64,000 nt of DNA, taken from positions 70,133,501-70,197,500 of the forward strand of contig CM032228.1 of assembly GCA_019009955.1 (NCBI GenBank), read 5' to 3'. This DNA is from Riptortus pedestris (Eukaryota > Arthropoda > Insecta > Hemiptera > Alydidae). The position numbers and the translations under genes were made by a program. Below the pieces are notes generated by a model. That model saw only the letters and a program-made list of their open reading frames with translations. It was not told the DNA's origin and did not search any database. Shown here one piece after another: positions 20,906-33,946 of this stretch; the stretch's first letter is position 1, and each line of letters begins with the position of its first letter.

Positions 20906-21530
20906 CCGCAGTACCTGAATGGATAATCGAGAAGAAAGGAAAAGATATATACTGCATGAATTACTTAAGAACAATATTACAACAACACTATATTCTACCT
21001 CATATTAACTTTAGTGAAAAATCTGTTATTATACAGCATAAACTATAAACAAAATCTCTAAACTGTATGTATCTGTTTCATTGCAGTACCACTCTAATCA
21101 CATCTTAAACGATGCGCCTATTAAAAAAATATAGAGAGCAAAAGTATTTTAAACTGTTTCAAATTTTAAAGCACAGAAAAAAAAATTGAGAAAAGACCTT
21201 AATGATATACCAAAGTTTAACAGTTTTTTCTGAAAAAGTTTCGCGACATAGTAGAAGTTTCTAGGTTAATCTAAGAAGTTTCTAGACATTATAAGTTGGC
21301 GGTGACCCTATCGAATCTCTTTGGATATGAACTAAACCACTGACCGTATAGACTGAGAAGTTAACTCCAGTAATTTTCAAAAGTATATTGGTTATAGAAT
21401 TACTTCCAAGTTCATATAGCTAAAGGTTTCCATTTGAATATACCTGGCTGCAATTCAATAACAACCGATAAGAGAGCGAGTTGAGTCGTTATTCATATTC
21501 TCTGCTCATATACGTTGGAGTGATGTTTTT
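20906..21530. other. intergenic, nothing recognised
   Basis: AT-rich sequence with no coding similarity; a small repeat of GAAGTTTCTAG is seen near 21,254-21,285. Confidence 0.4.
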
Positions 21531-22495
21531 AGCAGATTTTCCATAAGGGAAATCAACAACTTTAGCAGATTTACCTTAAGAGAAATCGGCTATTTAGGTA
21601 GTACTCAATATTTTTGAAAGGATTCCTCAAATGGCCATTGATTCTACCCAGGAGATCCCAAAAATGAGGTCAATTCAAAAATGTATACACACACACACAC
21701 ACACACATTTGTCTGTTTACGCTCTAACGGTCACAATATTTGTTCGATAGTTACCAAACTCAATATTTAAACGTTTTATGTAAAACTAAAGATCATTTTC
21801 GTTAATGGCTGAAAAACGGCTAGTGGGACGGGGGATTTGCGGAAATTCCTAATATCTCCGTTAATATGCGCCAGATTAAAAAATTGTATAGAACCAATGT
21901 TATTCGATATTGAGTGATCTATAAATGTTATTTTATACATATTTTCTGTATTTCTATTTGGATTATATAGTTTTCCGCTTTCAGGAAACTCCTATTTCTA
22001 CTAACGTCATATTAATAAGAAGTTGTAATATCATGAACTACTTCTGTACAAGGTTAAATACCAAATATTGTTTTCATTGAACTTTTACTTTGTGAGATCC
22101 CCACCTTTTTTTTCTTCTTGGATTACTAAAATTTGAGTGATTGAGATAAAAATTTATTCTGATTCATTATAAATTACAGAACTAGCTATAGTAACTAGTT
22201 TTAAATAAAATTAATGTTTTATATTCAGATATATTTCTTTAATTGTTTTCCTTTCCGGTTTAGAAAATGTCTGTCCCTCTATTCAGCTCTGAGAGGTATG
22301 CTGACCTATTTCTTTATAATTACGACGCTTTCGGTAGTAGAGATTATTATCTTGTAAAGTGACTGAAAGATTTCTCATTGCCATTTGTTTTTGTTCACTC
22401 AATATTCACGGTGGTGTTAAGTGTAAGAATATGTAGATTTATTTATTGTAAAACTTCACCTGGTCCTGCTTAGTTCACGCAGCTCCTGCGTGAGG
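21531..22495 (-). repeat. HINE-like element, subfamily B, minus copy with (CA)n and doubled right end
   Basis: Two right termini lie in tandem (21,531 AGCAGATTTTCCATAAGG and 21,564 AGCAGATTTACCTTAAG). They are followed by the right block, where a 20-base CA repeat (21,688-21,708) replaces the usual TA tract, then reverse module 2 and the B-type left arm. The left end is CGCAGCTCCTGCGTGAGG. About 0.96 kb. Confidence 0.85.
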
Positions 22496-23102
22496 AAATT
22501 CTTTACTGTTTATTATGTAACAAATCTTAATGAAGAAGGTCAGCCATTTCATTAATTATTATGTAAAAAACGAAAGAGTGTACAATTTTGAAATGTTATA
22601 CCCAGAGTATCATAATGACCTTAAACTTAAATAAAAATAGGTACAATTTAAAGATTATTTATGCTTAGGTGGGTAATTCCCCTACGAAGGCGAGGTTAAA
22701 GAAAAAAATGTTTTCTAATACAAATTGGGAATATTTTTAGCGAATTTCAGTTTAGTGTACAAACTATTTTGATACATGGAAAGACTAGGTATGTGACCGA
22801 GATAGCTTTACACTTCGATGCCCTCAGATGGCAAAAACGGTATCGTCCATATAAGTAACTTTTGAACGGAATGCCCATTATCCTTGAAACTCTGATGTAA
22901 GGCTTGCCTGAATAACCGAAGCCCCATGGAGTACCTTCCTTTATTACAACACTAATGGAATCATTAATCATGGTGTCCATTAACATATAACAGTTTTAAT
23001 TTAATGTTATATGTAACCAAATGTATGCGGCATAACATTTAGATAATAAATATCATCATTATATATTGAGCTAGTTCATGTAGACTGACTTACAAATAAA
23101 AA
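22496..23102. other. intergenic, nothing recognised
   Basis: No repeat family or coding similarity was seen. A minus-strand frame at 22,747-22,986 has no recognisable domain. Confidence 0.4.
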
Positions 23103-24006
23103 GTCCGTCACGCAGGGTCTGCATGAACTAAGCAGATTTCCCGCGTGAAGTTTAATAATAGATAAACCTACATACTGCTAAAATAACACCACCGTGAATA
23201 TAAATTGAATAAATACAAATGGTAATAAGAAACCTCCCGACGGAAAGCATCTGAACTGTAAACAAACAGTTCTGCTAACTTCATACTGGAAAGAAAAAAC
23301 AATTACTGTAATATATCAGAATATAACGTATTAATTTGATTGAAAACTATTAACTACATCTAGTACTGTAATTTAGAATGAATCAGAATAATTTTTATCT
23401 CAATCAATCAAATAAAGTAGTCCAAAAACTAAAGAGGGGGGGGGTTACCAGTACATATTTGCATGTATCTCGTATAATAAATGTCTCTTGAAAACAATAT
23501 TTGATATTTAAGCTTCGAATGGTGTAGTTTATTACGTACCCGAGTATTGTTTGTGTAACATGAGTAGAAGTGTGGGTTTGCTGAAGGCTGAAAACTGAAA
23601 AGCGCAAATATCTCGGTTAATATTCAAGATAGAGAATAAATGTATAGAACAATATTTATAGTAAATTTAATTTGCAATAAGATTGGTTTTATACAATATT
23701 TTGATCCGTCGTATGGTAACGGAGATATTTCGAATTATCGAAAATCCCCCCTCTAAACCCCCCTTCCACTTGTCCGAGTTCAGCCATTAACAAACATGAT
23801 CATTATTTTTACATAAAACGATTATATATCGAGTTTCGTAACGATAAGACACAAATTGCGACCGCTAGAGAGTTAAAAGGCATATATATAAAATTTTGAA
23901 CGGACCTCATTTTCGTCATCTCCTGGGTAGGATCAATGGACATTTGAAGAAATTTTTCGAAATTCGTGTCATCCTTAATAGCTGATTTCCCTTAAAGAAA
24001 TCTACT
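23103..24006 (+). repeat. HINE-like element, subfamily B, full length, short TA site
   Basis: About 0.9 kb: GTCCGTCACGCAGGGTCTGC, B arm (CACCACCGTGAATATAAATT, CTCCCGACGGAAAGCATC), module 2 with C-tract, GGCATATATATAAAATTTTG in place of a long TA tract, the right block and GATTTCCCTTAAAGAAATCT at the end. A-rich flanks. Confidence 0.88.
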
Positions 24007-24364
24007 AAAATGATATATCTATATTGAAAGAAATGAGTTGGAAAGAATATTATTTTATTAATTTAACTATTGGCAAAAGTTACGCTTACATGCCTATATT
24101 ATCATATAATTATCGCCCAATCATTTCGTTTACTTATCCAGGTCTTCATAATCCCCTACAACACAATTCAGATGAATGCAAGATCTCAGAATTCTTCTTC
24201 TACGAAGAGCAGCTGTTTATAACGAACCTTTAGGTCATATAATTTAGAGTCATTATTGAACGACAATTCAGTGTTTGACAGTCACTGGGAAGGAAGGCTT
24301 CTCTAGATAAATTGCAAGATAAAATCAATCAACATTTTCTTGTATTTACGTTGTACACTACTCT

Positions 24365-24789
24365 TAATTGATGACGTCATCACACTACGTATTTGCATGC
24401 ATCTCAAATTATAAAGGTCCTTTGAAATCAAAACTTGGCACTTAAGCTTCCAGTAAGTTGTTACACAATAAATTGGCTTATTTTTAACCTTGCGATAACT
24501 AACAGTGGGGGTCTACTGAAAGATAAATATTAAAAAATGAAGATAGCTCCATATATATTCAAGATAGAAAAAGAATGTAAATGATAGAATTTAAAGGAAA
24601 TTAAATGTACAATGAGATTTGGTCTATAGAATTATTCGAACCGACTCTTAATAATGGAGATGAATCTTTGAATTTCCCCCTCCTACTGGTCCGATTTCAG
24701 CGAACTTGATCTTTAATTATACAAACAACGTTTAAATATTGAGTTTGGTAACGGTCAAACAAAAGTTGCAACCACTAGAGCGTTAACAG

Positions 24790-24842
<53 letters not shown>
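24365..24842 (+). repeat. HINE-like element, left-truncated
   Basis: It starts within module 1 at TTGATGACGTCATCAC (palindrome TGATGACGTCATCA at 24,369-24,382), continues through module 2 to GCGTTAACAGACAAA and the TA tract at 24,795-24,837. The right block is missing. Confidence 0.78.
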
Positions 24843-24843
<1 letters not shown>

Positions 24844-24972
24844 CAATTCATAATATAGTTTTTTAGTATTACTATATATATATATATATATATACACATA
24901 TATAGTAGTATGTTGTAAACTGGAACAATATAATTTAATAAAATAAATGAATAAAAGAGGAAAGGAATGAAA

Positions 24973-25563
24973 GCCCGTCACACAGGGGCTGCGTAAACTA
25001 AGCAGATTCCCCACGTGTAGTTATAAAATAGAGAAATCTCTATACGAGAGCCGAAATGTTACGGAAACGGCCGAACTAGCTTTCGGTGGAAACGATTAGA
25101 ACCGACCTTAGCCGATCTCATCTCCGCACACTCTTAATAAAAATGCAAATATCTAGGTTAATATTCAAGGTAGGGAATAAATGTATATAACAATATTTAT
25201 AGTAAATTTAATTTGCAATAAGGTTGATTTTATACAATTGTTTGATCCAACGTATAGTAACGGAGATATTTCGAATTTTCGAAATCCCCCCCCCTCTAAA
25301 CCTCGTCTCTCACTGTTCTGATTTCAGCCTTTAACGAACTTGTTCTTTATTTTTACATAAAACGATTAAACGCCGAGTTTGGTGATGATTAAACGAAAAT
25401 TGCGACCGCTAGAGTGTTAATAGACAAGCATATACCCGTATATATAGTTTTGAACTGACCTCAATTTCGTCATCTCCTCGCTAGGATCGATGGACATGTG
25501 AAGACATTTTTCGAAAATTAAGTATGACTTCCAATAGCTGATTTCCCTTCGAGGAAATCTGCT
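24973..25563 (+). repeat. HINE-like element, short form
   Basis: About 590 bp: left end GCCCGTCACACAGGGGCTGC, the arm with CGAACTAGCTTTCGGTGG, only module 2, an unexpanded TA site (AAGCATATACCCGTATATAT), right block, GATTTCCCTTCGAGGAAATC with TGCT. The short form lacks module 1. Confidence 0.88.
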
Positions 25564-25875
25564 AAAAATGCGGAAGAATTGAGCAAAACAGAATAGAAAT
25601 AAAGAAAATATTCAAACAGAATAGAAATAAATAAAATATTAAAACAGAAAATGTTTAAATTGATACAATCTTAGAAATTAAGTTAATATATTATTTATGT
25701 ATATTTTATTTGAAATAAAGCTAAAATTAAAGACTTTGTATTAATTTAATTTTATGTTTGGAGACCAGTATCATTTTCCTTTGAATTTCTTTGTTCTTTG
25801 AAATTATGTTTTTGGAATGATATTTTGCATGTGTAAATATTATTGTATCGTTCTGATGGATGAGGTACCTCCAGT

Positions 25876-26073
25876 TTATAGATCAAGTAAGCCATAAGTA
25901 TGACGGACTCTGCAGTCTATATGTATATGTTTTATTTTTCGTCGTACATTGCACTCTTTACATATTGGTCTTTCAGTACGTTCCATTAAATACGAATGTC
26001 TTATTGCAATATGTCCTTTACGTTGCCCCTCGTTTTCTTCTTGTAATGCGTTCACAGCTTTCGTCTTTAGCAT
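25876..26073 (-). pseudogene. non-LTR retrotransposon (Jockey-like) C-terminal tail
   Basis: The minus strand encodes GHIAIRHSYLMERTERPICK followed by ECNVRRKIKHIHIDCRVRH. The arrangement R.GH..I.HS.L..., then C-x2-C-x7-H-x4-C corresponds to the zinc-finger-like tail that follows RNase H in Jockey-type retrotransposon polyproteins (GHT..THG.L, C..C....T..H.L..C). Nothing of the reverse transcriptase or RNase H catalytic core is seen upstream. A short decayed fragment; the assignment comes from motif spacing only. Confidence 0.6.
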
Positions 26074-26107
26074 TTAATTCAGTTTAGAGACTAATAACTT
26101 CATTATT

Positions 26108-27262
26108 ATAATTTGGGAAAGTAAAAAAATGTATTTGCGATCTCTTTTATGCGAGGTGGCATATGAAACAGCCAAAGCAATTTATATAAGCCGGGTTGTT
26201 GGAAAGTTAGAGGAGAAGGGGTTATTGAGAAGTGTAGGCATTTGAAGAGGCGCGCCCAGGAAGCAGTATTCAAGTCTGTAGGGGCCGAAGAAAAGGAACG
26301 AGATAGCTGATCTTGTTCATAAGAAGAAAAGTGCGCATAAAGTTTTGTCTTGAGCAAGGGTGGGAGTTCAGAGTTTTTAACTTAAAGACTAAGGATAAAG
26401 TTGAAAAGAGCAAAAATAACATCTGATTTGATTTGTGCCGAATGATTGAGAATGCTCAGGCTACATTGAAGTTAAAGGAATCTCAATGGTCGAAAAAGTT
26501 TTTCAAAGGGTAATTTAGTACTTCTAAGCTACTCTCTATTGAGTCCCTTAACTGCCTCTTCTATGATACAAATTGAACATACAAAGCTTTAATAAAAATT
26601 TGTATTATCTCGGAACCAGCTTATTTTGAATCATTTCTTTCTTTTTAGAAATTTCATTTGATGGTTGGTGTCATAATTACGTTCTTACAAATTATTGTAA
26701 TAAGGAAATAGTATAGTTTTCGACTTGTAATTGTTTATACAACTTAAACAAACCCATGCCTATATCGAGAATTTTCTACAAGTAGGCTATCTTGACAACA
26801 CGCGAATAAATAATATATAAACGTGTAATTCTAACTAACAGAGACTACTAAAAGTAACTGGCGGGGACAAAACGAAAAATACTGCAAAACTTGAAGGAGG
26901 CAGAATAATAAAGATATAGCATCGAAATACCTATAACTATAAATCGCCCCAAAAATATAGAAGTTAATTTGTATCATAGAAGAGGTAGTTATAACTGCAA
27001 CGTGCATTTACTGGGAACTGATAGACGAATCTTCTTATATTAGAGACAACCCCCAGCAAGGAAGCCTTGAACAATTGAAGAAAAAGTTCTCCAAAATCAA
27101 CACAAAAGGTTTTCTGTAGGGTTTAATGTTAACTTTTCACTTCATATTTTGTCACATCAATTATGTATTTAATAGGTTTATTAAAATTCATTAAACTTGA
27201 TCTAAATGATGAATGTGTATTATATCTGTTATTCAGCAAAAATGAAAAAAAAAAAAAAAAAA
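26108..27262. other. intergenic, nothing recognised
   Basis: A 26,150-26,350 stretch is purine-rich on the plus strand and less AT-biased, but its frames have no recognisable domain. Confidence 0.4.
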
Positions 27263-27441
27263 ATTATTAACGTCCACATTTCTAACGAATGTTAATTGGG
27301 ACGGGTTATCTACAGGTCACCTCCCTTTTCTAGCCATGGTGGGACTAATGACTTTACTTAATGAATTCCGTCACTAAATAAATTCCTTTTCCCAGGCGAG
27401 AATCGAACTCGCCACTCTAGGATTACCATGTGATGACAGGA
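27263..27441 (-). repeat. tRNA-derived SINE, head-truncated
   Basis: Minus-strand copy with B box GAGTTCGATTCTCGCC, body word ACCATGGCTAGAAAAGGG and tail TGGACGTTAATAA, next to an A-run that is the T-rich tail side. Confidence 0.82.
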
Positions 27442-29204
27442 GAGATAAAATGTAAATATATAATGTTTTAATTAATTAATTAACATAATTTATAAGTATT
27501 CTTAATTTACCATGCTCCACCATTAGTGGTATTACATGGTTTAAGAGTATCTTTTTGTTTTTCTAAGATCAAATTACAATTATATTTTTACAAAAAAAAA
27601 ACAAAGTATAAAGGTAAATGAAATTAACAATTTGTAACTGCAAAGGCTAATGATAAAATATGTGAAAAAATAATAATGAATACCGGTTATTCTTTATAAA
27701 ATGCATCAATGTTGTGCACCGTAGACGATTCGATGTTGAAAGATTTTCTTCCCTGCATAACATTTTTCTATCAGAACTTAACAATTTAGAAACAATAATT
27801 AAAGTAATGAATTAAGGAAATCTAATTATGTTGTAAACTTAGAAATGGAATGGCAAATAACTAGGTAATTCTTTGAATTTTCTTTTCTAACTTTAGTTTA
27901 TATTTATTTATTTTTCTTAAGCTAATTTTGTTAAAATCTAACTCTATATTATTATATCAGAATGGCACATACTAGAAATAAAGCCCCTCTGTGCATGGGG
28001 TTGTGCACAAAGGAAAAATGAAAAAAAAAAATTAGCAATTTGTTGACGGCAATGATCTTAATAATTATTTTACCCAGCTTATTCATCAGGGGGAAATAAT
28101 TCGTAATATTCAGAGCCAGATTTCTGAGAACTCACATTGTGTAGCTTGCTGGGGCTAAGCAATCAGAATTAATGTTCTGACGTTAGCATAACTATAAAGA
28201 TAAAGAGTTTATTACCTTTTGCAATAATTCATTCATACTATTCAAATTACAATAACACTGATCACAAAACGAAATCTAAAGGTATAATGCTTGTTGTTTG
28301 ATCTATACCTGTAAGTACTATAATTGTCCATTTAGTTAGTTAGATTTAGTAGTATTTCTATAAATTCAAAGCGCATTTACCTCGACTACGTAACATACGG
28401 AAAGCAATATACTGCTAGCTAATTACAAAAGTGAAGACGTACAGATGTGCAAAATCATAAATAAAGTACTCAGATTACACTACGTAATAAAGTCTACACA
28501 AAAGACAAAATAAATGGGCAGATTCAAATAAAACTGGATGTGTCAACCAGAAGGGTTTCATGAACTGCTGGAATTGTTTTTGGTTTTTCAACAACTTTGC
28601 TCGAAAGCACATGATGCTCATGCGAAAAGAATAAATAACTGTGTTCTGCTTCAAAATCCCCCTTCAACAGAAATGTTTTTATTTTTTATGTTTTAAGCTG
28701 TGCTGAATACGAACCCGAAAGTGGAAAATCTCTATCTGACCAATATACGTCAAATTTGTGTTTTTGGGTGGGGAGAATAAGGCGTTTTTCGACATTTTGA
28801 GCATTTTTTATTATAAAAAAACCTAAACGAAAAATGAAAAAAATCTATTTCATTTTAAAGCTATTACAATGTGTTCCAACATGAAAAAATTGCAAAAGCT
28901 CATATGTTAGGCTTCAAGATTAAAGATTTTTTTATGCATACAGTCAGAAGTTTTATGCTAGTGCTTGTTTGTTTGGTTGTTGTTGTTGTTGTTTGGGCAA
29001 AAAACATCAAGACCATCAATGCCCAGCGCTCGCAGAACCGTATTTCAGTTAACCCGACCATGGGAAATCGCAGACACATGCACACCGGGCTACATGCTTG
29101 TTATCCTGAAGGTTCTATACCGCTCTCTTTAAGGACCTGGAATTATAAGGAAAATTAACTGGATTGACTTGGTCAGCAATTGAAAAAGTGTTTCTACACT
29201 TTTT
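27442..29204. other. AT-rich intergenic, nothing recognised
   Basis: Poly-A and poly-T runs and no repeat family seen elsewhere in the window. The frame at 28,871-29,158 contains a valine-rich hydrophobic run from a GTT repeat and shows no domain. Confidence 0.4.
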
Positions 29205-29527
29205 GGTCAATAAAAGTGCTACAAAGACATGGTTAATGATTGCTTCTATCTTATAAAGCCATGTGTTGGAGCACGTCATTACAAATTCATTTTTTGCATT
29301 CTCATTTGGATTTCTTCCCTCCCAACTTGGGAGGAGAATCCGATGAACACGGAGAAGGGTTTCATCAAGATATATTTCAAATGGAGAAAAGCTATAGCGG
29401 TAAATGCAATGAGAAGATGTTTGCTGGCTACTGTTGGAGACAGCAACGGGAGATATCTGATGATGACTATAAAAGGAAAAAATATACTCATTGGCTAGGC
29501 ATAAAGTTATATTATATTCAGTATTAA
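29205..29527 (+). pseudogene. fragment of an unclassified repeat-encoded protein
   Basis: The frame at 29,240-29,527 reads LLSYKAMCWSTSLQIHFLHS, then HLDFFPPNLGGESDEHGEGF, HQDIFQMEKSYSGK and AGYCW. I recognise the pattern (IHFLHSHLDFFPENLG..SDEHGERFHQDI..ME.RYQGKW...ADYCW) as a protein commonly annotated as uncharacterised and repeated in many arthropod and other animal genomes, probably carried by mobile elements. Bases 29,205-29,240 in another frame give a plausible upstream part (HFLVNKSATKTW), suggesting a frameshift. No function is known to me. The plus-strand frame at 29,229-29,498 is a shadow. Confidence 0.6.
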
Positions 29528-30505
29528 ATATAGCATTATTATGTTTGATATATTATTTTAAATATTCGTAAAAAAATAAATGAAGTAAGAAAACAAAAAT
29601 AAACATGCTATTTTTTATTTACAAAAAAAAACCTTCTCTTTTTCAAAAGTTGTGATTAATTTTCAGATTTGAACTCAGCACACAGAAATAACTACATAAA
29701 CGAAATAAAAATTAAGAAAATTTCTAAAGGGATGTTTTTTTTTTTTGCAGAAGAGTGTATTCGGAGTTTCTACTTGTCAACTCTAGAATTCAAATTCCAG
29801 GATCTAAATTTCATTAAGCTTTGCAGTGACCGAGCTTTGAGTTTGGGTGTCAAATCTTCTGTCCGTTCCCACTGTTCTCACTGAGCATCGTGCGGCGATT
29901 GTGTGGCTTCTTCAATAAAGGAGTAGCTACATTTGGTCTTCAAAGCGAAAACTGGCCCCCCTAACCTCCCTATCAAAGTCGTGTGACAAGCCTTGACCCA
30001 TCAAGGGAAGTTGAGCTAAAGTATTTATTTGTGTTAATTAGTTTTGTGAGTTGTTTAATTTTATGTGACAGTTATCTTCATCAAGGACTCTTAAATTCTA
30101 TCCATTACAATTGTTTTTCGTCCCTTCTTTAAAATTATTTATACCATTGCACGGACAAAAAATGATTAATGGAATTTCCTATTATGAACCATTAACTCGT
30201 TAAAACATTTTGACATCATTTAATTTTATATCTGACATCTCGCATTTCTCAGAAAGACCATAATATAAAGAGGTGTCAGGTATGGTCTTCTCAGATCCAA
30301 GTATTCATTTTTAAATCTCAAAATTACCCAGTTAGTTACGGGGAACAGAAATTGGTGTCTCATTGTTTTTCATTTACAGGAGATAGTCAGTGTCCAACAG
30401 TATTACGTCTGCTGTGACGTTATCTGGGGGAAATAAATTATTTTTTATTCTATTATGCAAAGTATATCTCTCTTATTTTCCTACTCCATGTATAGTAGGA
30501 GTGAA
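29528..30505. other. intergenic, nothing recognised
   Basis: No family repeat or coding similarity was seen; mixed-composition sequence. Confidence 0.4.
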
Positions 30506-31155
30506 GCCCGTCACGCGGGGGCTGCATATACAAAGCAGATTTCCCACGTACTTGTATTACACTCTAGTGATCTCATCTCACCACATACTCTCTGCTTGTA
30601 TGTAAAAAAAAAAACACCCCATGAGTAGAAAAGAGGGATTAATTAAGACTAAAAACAAGAAAGTACGAATAACTTGCTTAATATTTGAGTTAGGAAAAAA
30701 TTAATAGAAAAACAAACTGGATTTCAGCCAGTAACTACTATGATTTTTAGTGTTACTGAAACGGTTAAATATTGAGTATGGTATAGTTCCAATAAACATT
30801 TTCGAGACAAGAAATCATTAATTAATGGCGTCTTCACAATCGAATTTTCCTACATCTCGCATAAAAAAGGTCTCTTGAAATCAGTATTTTGAATTTAAGC
30901 TTAGAATAATGTGGTTCAAGAAATAACAGCTTATTGTTGCTATGGCAAGATTAGGAGTGGGGGCATACTGAAGGCTGAAAACTAAAAAAAAAACAAATAT
31001 CTCGGTCAATACTCATGATACAGAACATATGTACGCATCATTAATAGGTGATTAACTTTGTAATAGAATTGATTCTATGCAATTTGTAGATCTGATTCAT
31101 AGTAATGGAGATAATATGAATTTTCGAAATTCCTCCCTCTAAACCTCCGGGATTA
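30506..31155 (+). repeat. HINE-like element, right-truncated
   Basis: Left end GCCCGTCACGCGGGGGCTGC, arm with CTCATCTCACCACATACTC, module 1 (GATTAATTAAGACTAAAAAC), module 2 (GGGGGCATACTGAAGGCTG) up to CCCTCTAAACCTCC. The TA site and right block are missing. Confidence 0.82.
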
Positions 31156-32300
31156 GGAACTAACGATTATGACTCTCTTAGATCCCGTCCACAGGCAGGC
31201 TGACAGCGTGAACTGACTACAGACCCTCCGGGTACAATGAGGCCCATCAGTCTACTTGAGACAACTCATTTCGGGTTCTCCTTGGTTAACGGGGTTGCTG
31301 ATCACTAACTATATAAAAAGACTGACCACGAATCCAACGAGACTCGCTCGGGGGCGGTTAAGGAACTTAAAGGTCTAGAATGTCAACCAAAAATGAAAAG
31401 GACTTTAGAGTAAAATGCTATAATTTCAAGGTAAATCCTAATACAACATTCCTATGCAACAATTACTTACTCTGACAACAAGGCAGAACAATACCCTACA
31501 TTAATCAATAATGATTACCACAATCAATAAAAAGGTGTTGTATTTTCAAGTTGAGTTATCGTAAGTGCACTTTCAAAGAAAATGCTCCATCGTAATGCTT
31601 AAAGACATACAGTATGAAGCAAGGCCTCTTTATTGTTCGTGATCAACTGGTTACTCTTTGTCCAGCATCTCAGGAGAAATACTGTTTATATTATCCTTGA
31701 TCGAAAGTAATGGGATTGTGGATTGTACTCAGCACGAACAAAAATTTGAAGGCCTTAGGAAAAATCAATCGTTACTGTTCTAAAGGAGTTTAGCGAAAAC
31801 AAAATTCTAATCAAAGTCATGTAGGAAAAGAAGTTGAAACATATTAGTCGCGTCCTAAGGAATAAAAATTTAATGGAAAACGAATTTGAAAGACACCCTT
31901 TGTCGAATAACTTTGAGTCAAGTGCTAGGCCAAGAAGGGGAAGAGTAAGGCACCGAAATACATTTTCGGAAGTCTCCAAACACCCCAGCCGTTGGAACAA
32001 CAAGATATAGCCTTTAAGTACTAAGCGGATGACTTGAAGTACTAAGTTTCAACTAGTGGTAGCCAGCTTTGCTACCAACCTAAATGTGTTGTACCAACCG
32101 TATAATTTTCAGTAGACATCTTGATCTCGTAAAGAGAAGGTCGGTTCGATTCTTGCTTGCCTTGACTTAAAATTTCATCAAAAATCAAATAATTGGGCAT
32201 TATAATGTCAAAGCCCTCGATTCAGTCTTTACAGTTTCTGTTTTTAGACTTTTTTGCTGATACAAATGTCTTTATTTTTTAAACACGCTGTGATCTCCTC
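31156..32300. other. intergenic, nothing recognised
   Basis: Less AT-biased at 31,170-31,390. No coding similarity; the minus-strand frame at 31,755-32,003 has no recognisable domain. Confidence 0.4.
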
Positions 32301-32588
32301 TACCTATATATTTTTTGTATCAAAGTGAAAATTGGATGAATAGAAGTGGGGTATAACTGACAGCTGAAAAACATAATGTGCGAATAACTCATTTAATATT
32401 TAAGCTACAAAAAAATGTATAGAAAGACAATTACAGAGGGTAATAGTTAACCAAGATTGATTCTATAAAACATTTTGATGCGACTTATATTAACGGCGAT
32501 ATTATGAATTTTCCTTTAGTTTTGCAGAAAACGTTTAAATATCAGTTTGGTGACGACTAAACAAAAATCGCGACCACTAACAGACTAG

Positions 32589-32619
<31 letters not shown>

Positions 32620-32698
32620 TATATAGGAAGTAGTCTTTCGAAAATCGTATCAAAAGTACGACCTCAATAGCTTTAATCTCTTTAAGAGAAATCTGGCA
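32301..32698 (+). repeat. HINE-like element, subfamily C, internally deleted
   Basis: Left arm CTACCTATATATTTTTTGTA as at 19,967, module 1, a jump into the end of module 2 (AAATATCAGTTTGGTGACG), a TA tract 32,590-32,620, a short right block and CTTTAAGAGAAATCTGGC. Confidence 0.75.
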
Positions 32699-32790
32699 AA
32701 ATCAGATAATCTGGAATGAAGTATTTAGCTTATACCATTTTTAATATTTCACTCATAGTGCGTCGGTACTCACCTAATGGTTGGTGGAAG

Positions 32791-32999
32791 TTATTATTTT
32801 TTTTTTTTAACGTCCACTTTATCCTACTATGGTTAATTTCGACGGGTTATTTGTAGGTTACCGCCGTTTTCTAGCCGTGGGGGGGGGGGCTCAGGATTCT
32901 ATTTAATGAGCGATCACTAAATAATTTCCAATTTCCCAAGGAAGGATGGAACTCGCCACTCTAAAACCAACGCTTTAACTCACATAGCTAACCTGAGAC
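32791..32999 (-). repeat. tRNA-derived SINE
   Basis: Minus-strand copy: head CTCAGGTTAGCTATGTGAG with AAAGCG (A box), degenerate B box, body and the tail AAAGTGGACGTT. A long G-run replaces part of the GGCTAG.. body word. Confidence 0.78.
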
Positions 33000-33599
33000 T
33001 CAGTGTTTGAATTTAATGTAATAAAGCGTTTATCCTCTTACTGATTTTATTCACCAGATTCCTAGAGGTAACATTATTCTTACTTGTTATATGTAAACAG
33101 AGAAGGCAGAAGAGTCCAGTCTCTTGCAAAGCATGGTTCCTTAATCCTGGCCAATTATTCAATGTATGTCGACATACTGTGAGTGTTCTGAGACAGTTGC
33201 ATCAACAGTTCCGATTCCTCCAGAGTGCATGGTGAATGGTTTCTGGACTGTGAACTCACTTCACGTTTTGCTTTCCGCTCGAGTGTGAAGAGTGTTGCGA
33301 CTGGCCGACTAGGATTTCAAGCATGATGTACTGCTCAACGACTCTCACGTAACGAAAGAAATATCATTTACGTATTCAACGTATACCACACATTACCAGT
33401 AAACTAGTGGACGTAAAATACTTTTTCCAAGAGATATTTATGAGTGCCTGTTTGGAAAAGTTTGATTTTTTACCGGTTTCTCAAGACGCCTGCGTTTTGG
33501 AAAAGCAAATGTAAAGAACTACATGGTCTGACAGTTCAACTACCTGTAAGGACCTTTCATAATTAATTCAGTTTCCTAGGCACGCTGATGGCTAACTGA
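33000..33599. other. intergenic, nothing recognised
   Basis: Mixed-composition sequence without coding similarity or a family repeat. Confidence 0.4.
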
Positions 33600-33869
33600 G
33601 TAGATTGCATTTATCTCAAAAAGTAAAAGTTCAATGTGAAAAATATTTGGTATTTATACTTCAAATAAAGTGCTTCATAATATAACAGTTTATTGTTAAT
33701 TTGAAATGAGTGGGATATTTCAAATTTTCGAAATGCTCCCCTCTCATCACCCCCCCCCCCTGGTCCGATTTTAACCGTTAACGACCTCGATCTTCGAATT
33801 TACATAAAATATTCAAATATCGAGTTCAGTATCTATCACAAAATAATTGCGACTGCTTGAGCGTTAAGA

Positions 33870-33943
<74 letters not shown>
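33600..33943 (+). repeat. HINE-like element, left part, split by a Helitron
   Basis: Module 2 remnants (TTTCAAATTTTCGAAATGC, C-tract at 33,749, TTTAACCGTTAACGACCTCG) run into the TA tract 33,871-33,943, which is interrupted by the Helitron at 33,944. Confidence 0.75.

Positions 33944-33946
<3 letters not shown>

Noticed and set aside
28871..29158. 95-codon plus-strand frame with a hydrophobic Val-rich segment resembling a membrane span
   Set aside because: The hydrophobic run comes from a GTT repeat, and there is no family resemblance.
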